From Candidatus Poribacteria bacterium (GTDB lineage: Bacteria > Poribacteria > WGA-4E > WGA-3G): a stretch of 32,674 bases of DNA. The number at the start of each line of letters is the position of its first letter. Positions within the stretch are counted from its first letter, which is position 1. The notes beneath the pieces were generated by a model that was given only the letters and a program-made list of their open reading frames with translations, was not told the origin of the DNA and ran no database searches. The DNA is taken from positions 1 through 32,674 of the forward strand of contig VXOP01000349.1 in NCBI GenBank assembly GCA_009839975.1, written 5' to 3'. The position numbers and the translations under genes were made by a program. Of the stretch, positions 1 to 7,813 are shown piece after piece.

Positions 1-180
1 GGGTTCCTCGCTTGGTGTATCCGCAAACTTATATTTCCCGGACTTCCGTATTTCGTTCTCTAATTCTTGATAATATGCTACCAATTGGTTAAAGTCATGT
101 CCAAATTCCACAGAGATTTTACGTTGCATTTCGCGAACTTCCTCCATTATACTGCATTTCATAATCTCTTTGTTTTCCAT
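1..180 (-). CDS. Small hypothetical protein, 3' end outside window
   Basis: The reverse strand opens with ATG at 180 and stays open for 60 codons to the window edge, so the C-terminus is missing. A GGGA-type ribosome site lies about 9 bases upstream of the ATG. The visible protein is charged and mostly helical by eye, with a core reading EEVREMQRKISVEFGHDFNQ. It resembles small (60-90 residue) proteins of unknown function that are frequent in cyanobacteria and other accessory-rich genomes, often beside toxin-antitoxin genes. That resemblance is from memory. No catalytic motif or membrane segment is visible. It lies downstream of, and on the same strand as, the tandem nuclease-like genes at 250-1484, so it may belong to the same accessory cluster. 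Function unknown. Confidence 0.6.
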   Translation of the reverse strand, partial: MENKEIMKCSIMEEVREMQRKISVEFGHDFNQLVAYYQELENEIRKSGKYKFADTPSEEP

Positions 181-249
181 GTTATTATTCCCTGCTGCAA
201 TCCGTTTAATAACTCACTCCCGAATTAGATTCTCAGGTACGGGAGTACT

Positions 250-856
250 TCACGCCTGTTGCTCAACCATACTCGCGAGGATGCCGAGGATTTTGGCACA
301 TTCCCGAATTGAATAGGGTTCCCTATCAATATAGAGTTGCTGTCCTTCCAATTTAAGGAATTGCCATACTGTGCCTGTTGTAGATGCCCCATAAATGACA
401 GGGATGTCATTGCCTTTCTGGGTATTAAAAATGTTGTGCGGCGAGCATTTCTGCAATGCACTGACCGAAGCCGGAAACAGGATTTTCTCGCTTTGCCTCA
501 ACAAGAATGATTATGGGTACTTCTAAATAAAATTGCACAGGTGAAAGACTTACCAGAAAATCACACACGCCTGTTAAACCCTTTTCAACATCAACACTGA
601 AGTCAATTCCTGAAAAGAAACTAATTCGTTTCTCAAACTTTTCGCGAAGTTCAACAAGAATATCGGTGACAATTAGTTCAGAACTCGCTTTCTCTGTACC
701 GATAGCAAGAGCTAACGGTACTTTTTTTTCCAGTGCAGTGGCGAGATGTTCACTCGGTAATACCGGTTCTATTTTGGAAGAGATATCCGCAGCTTCATCA
801 GTCTCTAACTGAAAGGTATTTCGCACTGTTTCTAAGGTGAAATTGCTATAAGCCAT
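250..856 (-). pseudogene. Frameshifted PD-(D/E)XK-like nuclease paralog
   Basis: This is a tandem copy of the gene at 879-1484, starting at ATG 856 behind a clear GGAGG site. The reading frame matches the neighbour closely through AEMLAAQHF, then meets a stop. The matching C-terminus (NTQKGNDIPVIYGASTTGT to MVEQQA) continues in another frame and ends at 250. Relative to the intact copy there is one extra base in a run of five A (plus strand, about 427-431). The catalytic-type residues (CDF, then VEAKRE) lie before the break. One inserted base in a homopolymer can be a real inactivating mutation or a sequencing error. If the base is an error, this is a second intact 201-residue paralog. Confidence 0.8.
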
Positions 857-878
857 ATCGTAGTACCTCCAACTATCT

Positions 879-1484
879 TTACGCCTTTTGCTCCACCATG
901 CTTGAGAGGATACCGAGTATTTTATCACATTGCGCAATTTGGTAGGGTTCTATATCAATATGCAGGTTTTGCTCCTCCAATTTGAGAAATCGCCAATCTG
1001 TTCCTGATGTGGTAGTGCCATAAATCCGAGGAATTTCATTTTCTTTTACTGCGTTAAAACGTTGTGCAGCAAGCATCTCTGCAGCACACTGTCCAAGACC
1101 AACCGTCAAATCTTCCTTCTTTGCCTCAACAAGCATAATGATAGGTGCCTCTAAGTAAAGCTGCGCAGGTGAGAGGCTAATCAAAAAATCACACACACCT
1201 GTTAATCCGTTTTCCGAGTCAACATTGAAATCAATACCTGAAAAGAAACTGATACGGTTTTCATACCTCTCACGTAGTTCAACAAGGATATCAGCGACAA
1301 TCAACTCTGACCTTGCTTTCTCTGTGTTTATAGATGCTGCCAAAGGCACTTTTTTCGCCAAAGCGGTTATCAGATGTGCACTTGGATCCACCGGTGCTAT
1401 TTCAGAAAATATGCCCAAGGTCTCAAACTTTTCAAGACGGAACTTTTCTACGGCTGTCTCCAAAGTAAAATTACTATAAGCCAT
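879..1484 (-). CDS. PD-(D/E)XK nuclease-like protein
   Basis: This is a 201-residue soluble protein starting at ATG 1484 with GGAGGT about 8 bases upstream. Its residues fit a PD-(D/E)XK-type core: Glu60 in the helix ARSELIV, Asp99 in GVCDFLIS, then Glu120-Ala-Lys122 in IIMLVEAKKED, followed by Gln132 in GLGQCAAEM, where such folds often carry a conserved Gln. Similar proteins are common and unannotated in cyanobacteria. Some resemble the N-terminal nuclease lobe of type I restriction R subunits, but no helicase or specificity partner is present here. It is the upstream member of a tandem pair with 250-856, 22 bases apart. Possible roles are DNA cleavage in defence or repair. The substrate is unknown and the nuclease call is an inference from motif geometry. 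Confidence 0.7.
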   Translation of the reverse strand: MAYSNFTLETAVEKFRLEKFETLGIFSEIAPVDPSAHLITALAKKVPLAASINTEKARSELIVADILVELRERYENRISFFSGIDFNVDSENGLTGVCDFLISLSPAQLYLEAPIIMLVEAKKEDLTVGLGQCAAEMLAAQRFNAVKENEIPRIYGTTTSGTDWRFLKLEEQNLHIDIEPYQIAQCDKILGILSSMVEQKA

Positions 1485-1593
1485 ACTACAGCACCTCCGT
1501 ATACGATAAATTTCCCATCACTTTCAAAGTTCTAAGGTTATGTTAAGTGTATCATGCAGCGTGTCCTATCTCAAGTAAAACTGAATAAGAGGG

Positions 1594-1635
1594 TGTGTAA
1601 AGAAATTGTCACCGTTTTTGTCTGAATCGCGGATT
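1594..1635 (+). repeat. 42-nt dispersed repeat, copy A
   Basis: The segment TGTGTAAAG-AATTGTCA-CGTTT-TGTC-GAATCGCGGATT recurs in inverted orientation at 13341-13382, with only about four differences over 42 bases. It lies in the 229-base gene-free stretch between the nuclease-like gene and the lipoate ligase gene. It is followed by further GCG-rich imperfect repeats (ATTACGCGGAGAACACGCC), like the flank of the other copy. No open reading frame or transposase is linked to it. It is probably a genome-wide intergenic repeat family. Confidence 0.7.
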
Positions 1636-1713
1636 ACGCGGAGAACACGCCAGTTAACAAATGGGCACGGAAGGGGGTTTGGGGATTTCAAAGTCTTTTC
1701 AAAAGCATCAGGA

Positions 1714-2493
1714 TTAGTGAAAATTCCAACCGGGGATAGCATATTTCGTGTGAACCAAGGTCTCTGCTTGTGCCTTCTCTGCTATTGACAGTTCTCCTGC
1801 ACTAAATGTAACACCAACGTCAAATGTTTCACTGATTGCTTTGATGAGAGCACTTCTGGATATACAACGACCTTCAGTGTTAATCGCAGTTGCATTTTCC
1901 AACAACATCTCTTGAATTTCAGGTATTTTTGAAACGCGTTTAAGAATAGGATCAGGGGGAATATCCAATGAAATATATCCTTGAAATAGAATTCCATATC
2001 GGTTACGTCTTACTGAGACACCAGCGAGTTTCTTATCGTCACACATAACATCGTGCTCCGCAGGATTTGTAAGACAGATGTTTTGTGCAGATTCAGATTG
2101 TTGTGTAGCGGTGTAACATGCTGCCGGAATTGCGAGTCTTTCAAATGCATTAACAAGACTGTTTCCAATTCTCTTATACATGTCGGATACAGAAGTTTCT
2201 GCATCGTGGCGGGGTAAAACAAGCGTATATGTCAAATCCCATCCATGCACCACCGTACCGCCACCTGTCATTCGTTTTACTAATTCAATGTTCTCTACAC
2301 GACACGCTTCTACATCCACTTCAGAAGCGATATCTTGAAAGTATCCAAAGCTGAATGCGGGGTGAGTCCAATCATAGAATCGTAGTGTCGGGTTGGGGTG
2401 CTCTTTCTGGGAGATGAGAACTGCTTCATCAACAGCCATATTCATCGCTGCACAGTTTTCTCCCATATTGAGTATTCGTCCAGCAGTCATCAT
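1714..2493 (-). CDS. Lipoate-protein ligase A / octanoyltransferase LipM family
   Basis: This is a 259-residue protein of the BPL/LplA/LipB fold, which attaches or transfers lipoyl or octanoyl groups to lysines of lipoyl domains in 2-oxoacid dehydrogenases and the glycine cleavage system. The fold signature R74-MTGGG-TVVHGWDLTY is clear, as is the catalytic-type lysine in DDKKLAGVSVRR (Lys155). Cys140 in ICLTNPAEHDVM sits where LipM octanoyltransferases carry their nucleophile, which favours LipM over LplA. The length fits LipM and LplA cores without the LplA accessory domain. The first two codons are both ATG. The start overlaps the stop of the upstream propeller gene by four bases (ATGA), so translation is probably coupled. 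Confidence 0.85.
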   Translation of the reverse strand: MMTAGRILNMGENCAAMNMAVDEAVLISQKEHPNPTLRFYDWTHPAFSFGYFQDIASEVDVEACRVENIELVKRMTGGGTVVHGWDLTYTLVLPRHDAETSVSDMYKRIGNSLVNAFERLAIPAACYTATQQSESAQNICLTNPAEHDVMCDDKKLAGVSVRRNRYGILFQGYISLDIPPDPILKRVSKIPEIQEMLLENATAINTEGRCISRSALIKAISETFDVGVTFSAGELSIAEKAQAETLVHTKYAIPGWNFH

Positions 2494-3125
2494 GATGATA
2501 ATGCTACTCTACAGACAGCGGTTGTATGTGCATCACAATACCAGAAATATCCGTCCCAATATGTCATGCCGTGTGGTTCAGGGTGCGGTTCAGGTATCTC
2601 AATCTTATCAATATGGCTACCATCATCTGGGTTGAGTTGATAAATTGCGCGATGGTTTGTTTCAACGCACCAAAGATTGTCCCCAACCCATGCAATACCG
2701 TGCGGTCTATCATCTGGAGCAGGAATCGTGTGAATCACCGTAAAGTCTTTATCAACATCAACTTGATAGATCGTTGCAGAAGGTGGCACAGCGATCCAAA
2801 GTTTATTGTCACGCCATTCTAAACCGTGTGCCCCTGTTTGTCCAGCACCGGGCGTTTCATAAGATGCAAGTGTTTCACCCGTCTCTGGATCAGTTGACAG
2901 GATTTCACAACTATAGGTAGACGCCAACCAAAGGTTGCTCCCTGTATGTGTAATACCGCTGCCTCTGTCTGAACCAGTTTCAAGTGTCTTTTTCACTGTT
3001 CCTTGGTATGAGACAAGATGGACTTCGTTGCTCTGTTGGTCAATAATCCAGAGACCCTCTTCTGTAGCTTGCATACCGTTGGGTTGTGGACCTGGAGAAT
3101 CAAAAAGTCTTTCTATTTTTGGCAT
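2490..3125 (-). CDS. Beta-propeller (NHL/Vgb-like) protein
   Basis: This 211-residue protein is built from about five short blades of the pattern GLxW-xx-LW-xxxxxx-IxxxDPxTG, for example GLWIIDQQSNEVH, NLWLASTYSCEIL, KLWIAVPPSATIYQVD, NLWCVETNHRAIYQLN and YFWYCDAHTTAVCRV. This is the signature of NHL/SMP-30/virginiamycin-B-lyase-like propellers. No signal peptide is visible, so it is probably cytoplasmic. The start at ATG 3125 has GGAG about 8 bases upstream. It overlaps the lipoate ligase gene by four bases and is probably co-transcribed with it, but a functional link is not obvious. It could bind a ligand or act as a small lactonase or lyase. Catalytic residues cannot be assigned. Confidence 0.75.
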   Translation of the reverse strand: MPKIERLFDSPGPQPNGMQATEEGLWIIDQQSNEVHLVSYQGTVKKTLETGSDRGSGITHTGSNLWLASTYSCEILSTDPETGETLASYETPGAGQTGAHGLEWRDNKLWIAVPPSATIYQVDVDKDFTVIHTIPAPDDRPHGIAWVGDNLWCVETNHRAIYQLNPDDGSHIDKIEIPEPHPEPHGMTYWDGYFWYCDAHTTAVCRVALSS

Positions 3126-3162
3126 ATAGAACTCCGTTTAACTATGTACTATTTTGGGTTTA

Positions 3163-3591
3163 TCATGGACAAGTATCTTTCGTTAGCAAGTGTGCATGCG
3201 TTTTTCTTGTGTAAACTTTACCATTAACTAAATCAGAACTTTTAAAATCTGCAAACAGATCACTATCTCCTTGACGGTAAGATATTAGCACTTTTATTCC
3301 AGCTATCAATGCTAATGCTATTATATGCGGGTCATCTGATTTTATCCTATCTATCAGTTCATTTGTTAGATTTTCCACACCCTCAGAGACCAATTTGAGT
3401 TGACCAGAACGCATGAGTTGGTCTCTCATGTGATTCATTCCACCTTTTTCCCATTCCGCTTCAAACTTTTCGGTAATTGCATAGGCTATTTTGCCGTTTT
3501 TATCTTCCAACCACTTCCACACAGGTTTCATGTCATTATCTGTAGGGTCTTTAAATCTACTAAAAGTATTCGCATCTAAAATCGCGCACAT
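3163..3591 (-). CDS. PIN-domain-like nuclease paired with AAA ATPase
   Basis: This is a 142-residue protein with the layout of a PIN-type ribonuclease: Asp6 in the first strand (CAILDANTF), an acidic residue in the following helix (Glu41 or Glu44, EKFEAEWEK), Asp87 in SDDPHIIALALIAG, and Asp109/Asp111/Asp115 in GDSDLFADFKS. Four acidic positions are what a Mg-dependent PIN active site needs. The C-terminus ends in an unusual HAHLLTKDTCP tail. The start codon comes three bases after the ATPase stop, and the ribosome site (AAGGA) lies inside the ATPase 3' end, so the two genes are translationally coupled. I infer a toxin or effector nuclease controlled by the ATPase. The PIN call is from motifs only. 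Confidence 0.7.
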   Translation of the reverse strand: MCAILDANTFSRFKDPTDNDMKPVWKWLEDKNGKIAYAITEKFEAEWEKGGMNHMRDQLMRSGQLKLVSEGVENLTNELIDRIKSDDPHIIALALIAGIKVLISYRQGDSDLFADFKSSDLVNGKVYTRKTHAHLLTKDTCP

Positions 3592-3594
3592 TCA

Positions 3595-4953
3595 TTATTC
3601 CTTAAACCCCATAAGCCTTTTAGATTCTATAATAAAGAATTTTCTAAAATGCTTTGGAACACCCATCATATTTGCCATTTTATCAAAACCTATATTATGA
3701 ACATTGACAATGTTTCCCTTTGATTCAAAGTAAATTAAGGACACATCTTCAGGTTTGATGGTGCCTTTTCTAATTTCAATTCGTGCACGATCAATCAAAT
3801 AGTCGCTGTGTGTTTCTATGATAAAAGACTGTTTACCCTGATTTGCTAATTTCACCAACAGTGAAGAGAATTCTGCTTGTGCTCTTGGATGTAAATGTAT
3901 TTCTGGCTGCTGAAGTAAAAAATAACTATTTAATATTTCCTTACGTTGGCTACTTTGGAAAATACTTGTGTATAATACCTGAACCAAGATCGGTAAAATT
4001 TGACTGACACCGTAGCCGACATCCATGACATTTGTCGTAGGTCCCCTCACCTTGAATTGCATCTGAAATGGACCGCCAGAGGAATTTCCAAAGTTTTTAA
4101 TTTTAATGTCCTGGAAGAGTCCCGACTTATTTCCAAATTCAACTAACTGTTCTTTTAGTGCTTCCCATTCCTTTTTACGGGAAGTTTCCAATCGTCTCAA
4201 CAACATGGGAATACTGCTTCCCTCTGGATCAGATATCTCTTTCATCGGGTCATAAGTACGTTCAGGTTTTGAACGTATCGGGGATGAACTAAAGATATGT
4301 AGAGAACTCCACAAATCCCATGGCTCTTGCTTGTTCCTCTTATCATTCGAATGTTCCGCTAAGTATTTCCCTAATGCCATTTTGCCTTCAGAACTACCAT
4401 CTAACAAACTTGTGGATTTAATAGAGAAATCATCTAATATATCTAAGTGTCTTTGCAAAGTATATCTGTTGAAAATGTCAGCGTCACATACTAATTTGTA
4501 GATATTTTCTTTTTGATTGAAGGTAACAAGCTGCATACCCGTATGCTGTTCATCTCCAATCTGAAAAACGATTTCACCATCATGAAATTTAACAGACGTT
4601 GAACTGACAGTAGGTTCTGTTCTTCCTTCTCTTTCAGTGAATTCACCTATCCATTCAATCTTCTCTTTAGTGAGTCCCGAAGTAAATCCAAGTTTAAAAA
4701 CTTTCTCTTTATTCTTGCTGTTTCGGACAATTTCTCTAAATGTTCCCATAGAATAAGGATGGGAAATTGAAGACTTTTCATTGAAATCTACGCCTTTACC
4801 ACACAAGAAATTAGCGAATATGTGGAAGCACGCCAGAGCAGTTGTCTTACCAGTGCTGTTTTCACCGACCAAAAACGTCAAGGGGCGAATTTCAAGTGTT
4901 TGCTTGCCAGCGAAACAACGAACCTCTTCCATGGTGAATTGTGTAATACTCAT
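3595..4953 (-). CDS. AAA family ATPase, OLD/AAA15-like
   Basis: This is a 452-residue ABC-type ATPase without membrane segments. Walker A is GENSTGKTT (residues 30-38), the signature-like helix is DVGYGVSQILP (311-321), Walker B is YFLLQQPEIHLHP (344-356) and the switch region is IIETHSDYLIDR (378-389). The Walker B strand ends in QQPE, where the usual form is (D/E)(E/Q)PE, so the first acidic residue is absent. This may be a subfamily trait. A long middle region (about 60-300) replaces the coiled coil of RecF/SMC proteins, as in OLD-like nucleases, but no TOPRIM domain follows. GAGGCG precedes the ATG. It is coupled to the PIN gene downstream, an arrangement like ATPase-plus-effector defence systems. 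Confidence 0.85.
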   Translation of the reverse strand: MSITQFTMEEVRCFAGKQTLEIRPLTFLVGENSTGKTTALACFHIFANFLCGKGVDFNEKSSISHPYSMGTFREIVRNSKNKEKVFKLGFTSGLTKEKIEWIGEFTEREGRTEPTVSSTSVKFHDGEIVFQIGDEQHTGMQLVTFNQKENIYKLVCDADIFNRYTLQRHLDILDDFSIKSTSLLDGSSEGKMALGKYLAEHSNDKRNKQEPWDLWSSLHIFSSSPIRSKPERTYDPMKEISDPEGSSIPMLLRRLETSRKKEWEALKEQLVEFGNKSGLFQDIKIKNFGNSSGGPFQMQFKVRGPTTNVMDVGYGVSQILPILVQVLYTSIFQSSQRKEILNSYFLLQQPEIHLHPRAQAEFSSLLVKLANQGKQSFIIETHSDYLIDRARIEIRKGTIKPEDVSLIYFESKGNIVNVHNIGFDKMANMMGVPKHFRKFFIIESKRLMGFKE

Positions 4954-5024
4954 GACTGCGCCTCAATCACGCGTTATATTGAAGAATGAAAACATAACCA
5001 TTGTAGATTCTCCAATTTAGAGTT

Positions 5025-7604
5025 TTAGGAACGCCTCATATCAATTCGTCTCAACGCAATGTCAATGAGCAACAAGATCAGGGCAGCGATGAGAAAAGGT
5101 CGCCACAGATGAATGCGAAGCACGACAGGATTCTCTGGAGGACGAAACGCATCTGCAGCGGAAATGTTAAATTTCCCATCAGAAACGGATGAGAGCTGCG
5201 ACAGAAGCGGTTCGTTAGCATTACTCACAAGGTATTCCTCTGGGTAGGAGACAACAGTACCAGTTACCTGCGTATTAACAATATCCCCTGCCTGTTTCTG
5301 CATGATATTCAAGAAATAGGGTCCTATCTCTTTAGTAGGAAATTCAAGCTCATATTTTCCCGGTGCTGTCTGTGATATGGAAAGATCTTTCTTCTTTAAA
5401 TCCGGACCGATGAGCGATATATCACTATCCAATTCATTTAGAAATTCACCATTTTCGTTAAGTGCATCAATAGCAAGATGTGCCACACCTTTATCTTTAG
5501 TGATTTCTGCTTGGAAATTACTGAGTGTCGTTTTACGCATCGTATCGCGCACAAGTTGTGTCCAGAACTTACCATAACCGGGCCACTCTAACCAATCGGA
5601 TGCCCAACGTGCTTTCGCATCAGATGTGAAAGCAACAACTTTACCCAACCCGTATTGCCAACTTGCCATCACAGGATCCCCTCTATCAGAGACAAGGAAT
5701 ATTTCGGCTGTGGGACGTGGTTGCGTTGCTACATAACCGAGTAGGAAAGGTGCAAGATCAAGGTCAATGCCGCTCAATACCTGTGTCGGTTTTATCCGTT
5801 GTGGAATAAACGGCTGGTCTATGATTGCTGATTTTGATGCGGTGACGGTTTCTTTAGCAAATATCTGCGGGACGTTATACGGGTCTTGTGTGAAATACTC
5901 CCGTCCACCACCCCATTTTGCAAGGTCACCCAGCATATTCATATCCGCACCGCTCCCTATGCCGACCGTAGAAATCGTTATCCGTTCTGAATGCATAGAG
6001 TTAGCTATACCATACCAGTCACCGGATTGAGAATGTCCATCACTCAAAACGATGACATGCTTGAGCTTAGCAGTGGTTTCAGTTAATGCGAAATATGCTT
6101 GCTGCAATGCGGGATAAAGATTAGTACCACCACTTGCAGTGATTGTTCCAACCTGATTTGAAATGAATGCTTTATCCGATGCGTCGTGCATTTCGGTAAT
6201 CCAGAACGGAGAACCATCAAACGCAATTACCCCAATCTTATCACGCGGACCGAGAAGTTCCACTGTTGAACGGGCTGCTTCCTTCGCTAACTCTATCTTG
6301 ATTCCACCCATACTTCCCGATTTGTCTATCACCAGCACCATTGCCAGAGACGGATTCTCTTTTTTCTTTTCTGTGTCGGTTCGCACCGGTAATACCTCTT
6401 CTATCGGTGTTTTATAGTAACCCCCAAGACCAAAACTGTTTTCACTTCCGAGCATCATAAACCCGCCACCAAGGTCCTGTATGTATGTCCGGATGAGTTC
6501 CATCTGTTTATCGTTCAATCGGTTTGCGGGAACATCACTAAACATAACAAGTTCATAGTTTTGTAAGTCTGCAAGTTCATTCGGTACACCTAAACCGTTT
6601 CGGACATCTACACGGATTTTTGCATCTTCCAATACGCGAGATAAGTATCTGGTTTGCGATTCGTTTTCATCTATGAGAAGAATCTTCGGCTTACCCGATA
6701 CAGAGACAATGCCAAACGCTCTATTATTATCGTAACGTGTATCCTGCGTTGCCCTACAGATTACATCATAAGTTAATGTACCACTCTCTTCAGAGGTCTC
6801 AGTAAAGACGACACGATTTTCTCCTTCAACGAGTCTGACTTCCTTCTTTGCTGCTTCGAATTTGTTCTTGGATAGACGAACTTCTGCAAGGTCTTCATGG
6901 TTGCTGTGGATAATTACTTCAAGATTAAAGGGGGCTCCCTGTTTTACTTGTGCAGGAGCATCTATCCGTTGAACCATCACCTCTGGTTCATCACTGGGGT
7001 ATATCGGAACCGTGTCAATCTGAATTCCGAAATCCTTGCCACGCAATCCTGTGTGGACAGCATCACCTTTTGTTTCAATGCCATCAGAAATTAGGACAAT
7101 CCGTTTATTTGCATTTGATGGAAACACACTCCATGCAGTTTCAATTGCTTGTGCAATATTTGTCGTGTCGCCAGCTTCTTCATCTGCATCTAACCACTTC
7201 TGCTTTGTATCTACGAGTTTTAATTCACCCGAAACGATAGTTTCCTGATCATTTTCAGGACTTTTGAGGATTTCTGCTTTATCTGTAAACGCAATAATCC
7301 CGACCTCTTGATTCCCGTCCTGAGATGATAAAGCTTCATTGAGAAATTCTGTTGATTTAGTCAAACCTTCTTCTGAAATACTATCTGAAATGTCAGTCAG
7401 GAACATGACGGTTAACTTTTCATCAGTTTTTAGGTATTGTAAATCCGAAACACCGAGAATTAACAAAAGAATAATGATTGTTCTTATACACAGACTAATT
7501 ATCCTTTGAGTCCGAGATAAATCTACGAGGCTTCGTCTGTATCCATAATAGAGAACAGGTAATAACAACAGCAACAAAAGTAAAAACGGACGTGTGATTT
7601 CCAT
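5025..7604 (-). CDS. Membrane-anchored double-VWA protein
   Basis: This 859-residue protein has two membrane helices at the N-terminus (about 6-22 and 35-56) and one at the extreme C-terminus (about 836-853), placing most of it on one face of the membrane. VWA domain 1 carries the metal site D71-I-S-D-S75, and VWA domain 2 carries D427-K-S-G-S431. Between them lies a glutamine-amidotransferase-like fold (ILLIDENESQTRY to MMLGSENSFGLGGYY), and a second such segment follows VWA 2 (VASWQYGLGKVVAFTSD). This architecture is known from BatA-like and 'glutamine amidotransferase' VWA proteins, which usually sit beside MoxR ATPases and DUF58 genes. Here the only MoxR gene is about 16 kb away. A role in envelope-complex assembly or stress tolerance is inferred. 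Confidence 0.85.
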   Translation of the reverse strand: MEITRPFLLLLLLLLPVLYYGYRRSLVDLSRTQRIISLCIRTIIILLLILGVSDLQYLKTDEKLTVMFLTDISDSISEEGLTKSTEFLNEALSSQDGNQEVGIIAFTDKAEILKSPENDQETIVSGELKLVDTKQKWLDADEEAGDTTNIAQAIETAWSVFPSNANKRIVLISDGIETKGDAVHTGLRGKDFGIQIDTVPIYPSDEPEVMVQRIDAPAQVKQGAPFNLEVIIHSNHEDLAEVRLSKNKFEAAKKEVRLVEGENRVVFTETSEESGTLTYDVICRATQDTRYDNNRAFGIVSVSGKPKILLIDENESQTRYLSRVLEDAKIRVDVRNGLGVPNELADLQNYELVMFSDVPANRLNDKQMELIRTYIQDLGGGFMMLGSENSFGLGGYYKTPIEEVLPVRTDTEKKKENPSLAMVLVIDKSGSMGGIKIELAKEAARSTVELLGPRDKIGVIAFDGSPFWITEMHDASDKAFISNQVGTITASGGTNLYPALQQAYFALTETTAKLKHVIVLSDGHSQSGDWYGIANSMHSERITISTVGIGSGADMNMLGDLAKWGGGREYFTQDPYNVPQIFAKETVTASKSAIIDQPFIPQRIKPTQVLSGIDLDLAPFLLGYVATQPRPTAEIFLVSDRGDPVMASWQYGLGKVVAFTSDAKARWASDWLEWPGYGKFWTQLVRDTMRKTTLSNFQAEITKDKGVAHLAIDALNENGEFLNELDSDISLIGPDLKKKDLSISQTAPGKYELEFPTKEIGPYFLNIMQKQAGDIVNTQVTGTVVSYPEEYLVSNANEPLLSQLSSVSDGKFNISAADAFRPPENPVVLRIHLWRPFLIAALILLLIDIALRRIDMRRS

Positions 7605-7646
7605 ATTTTTTTGGTTCCATTGGGATTTGAGGTTTATTGAGATTTG

Positions 7647-7675
7647 ATTATACTATCAACGATTAATTTGATAAA
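7647..7675 (-). promoter_or_regulatory. Possible promoter of the VWA gene
   Basis: On the minus strand a perfect TATAAT (7652-7647) lies 17 bases from a weak -35 (TTTATC, 7675-7670). It would start transcription about 35 bases upstream of the VWA gene's ATG at 7604. Only the -10 box is convincing. Confidence 0.4.
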
Positions 7676-7753
7676 GAGTATACCACAGAAAACCTGTGGA
7701 TGGCAAGACAAAGAAAAAAGGGTGGCAATAACTTTACACATGGCATTTATATC

Positions 7754-7782
7754 TTGACAAATATTGTAAAATGACATATCTT
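7754..7782 (+). promoter_or_regulatory. Sigma70-type promoter of the cytochrome gene
   Basis: TTGACA (7754-7759), a 17-base spacer and TATCTT (7777-7782) lie about 31 bases upstream of the cytochrome ATG at 7814. The expected start point is near 7789, giving a short leader. The ribosome site is weak (GGTG). The promoter diverges from the VWA gene across a 209-base gap. Confidence 0.65.
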
Positions 7783-7813
7783 TAAAAGAATAAAATATAT
7801 CAGACGGTGTTAT

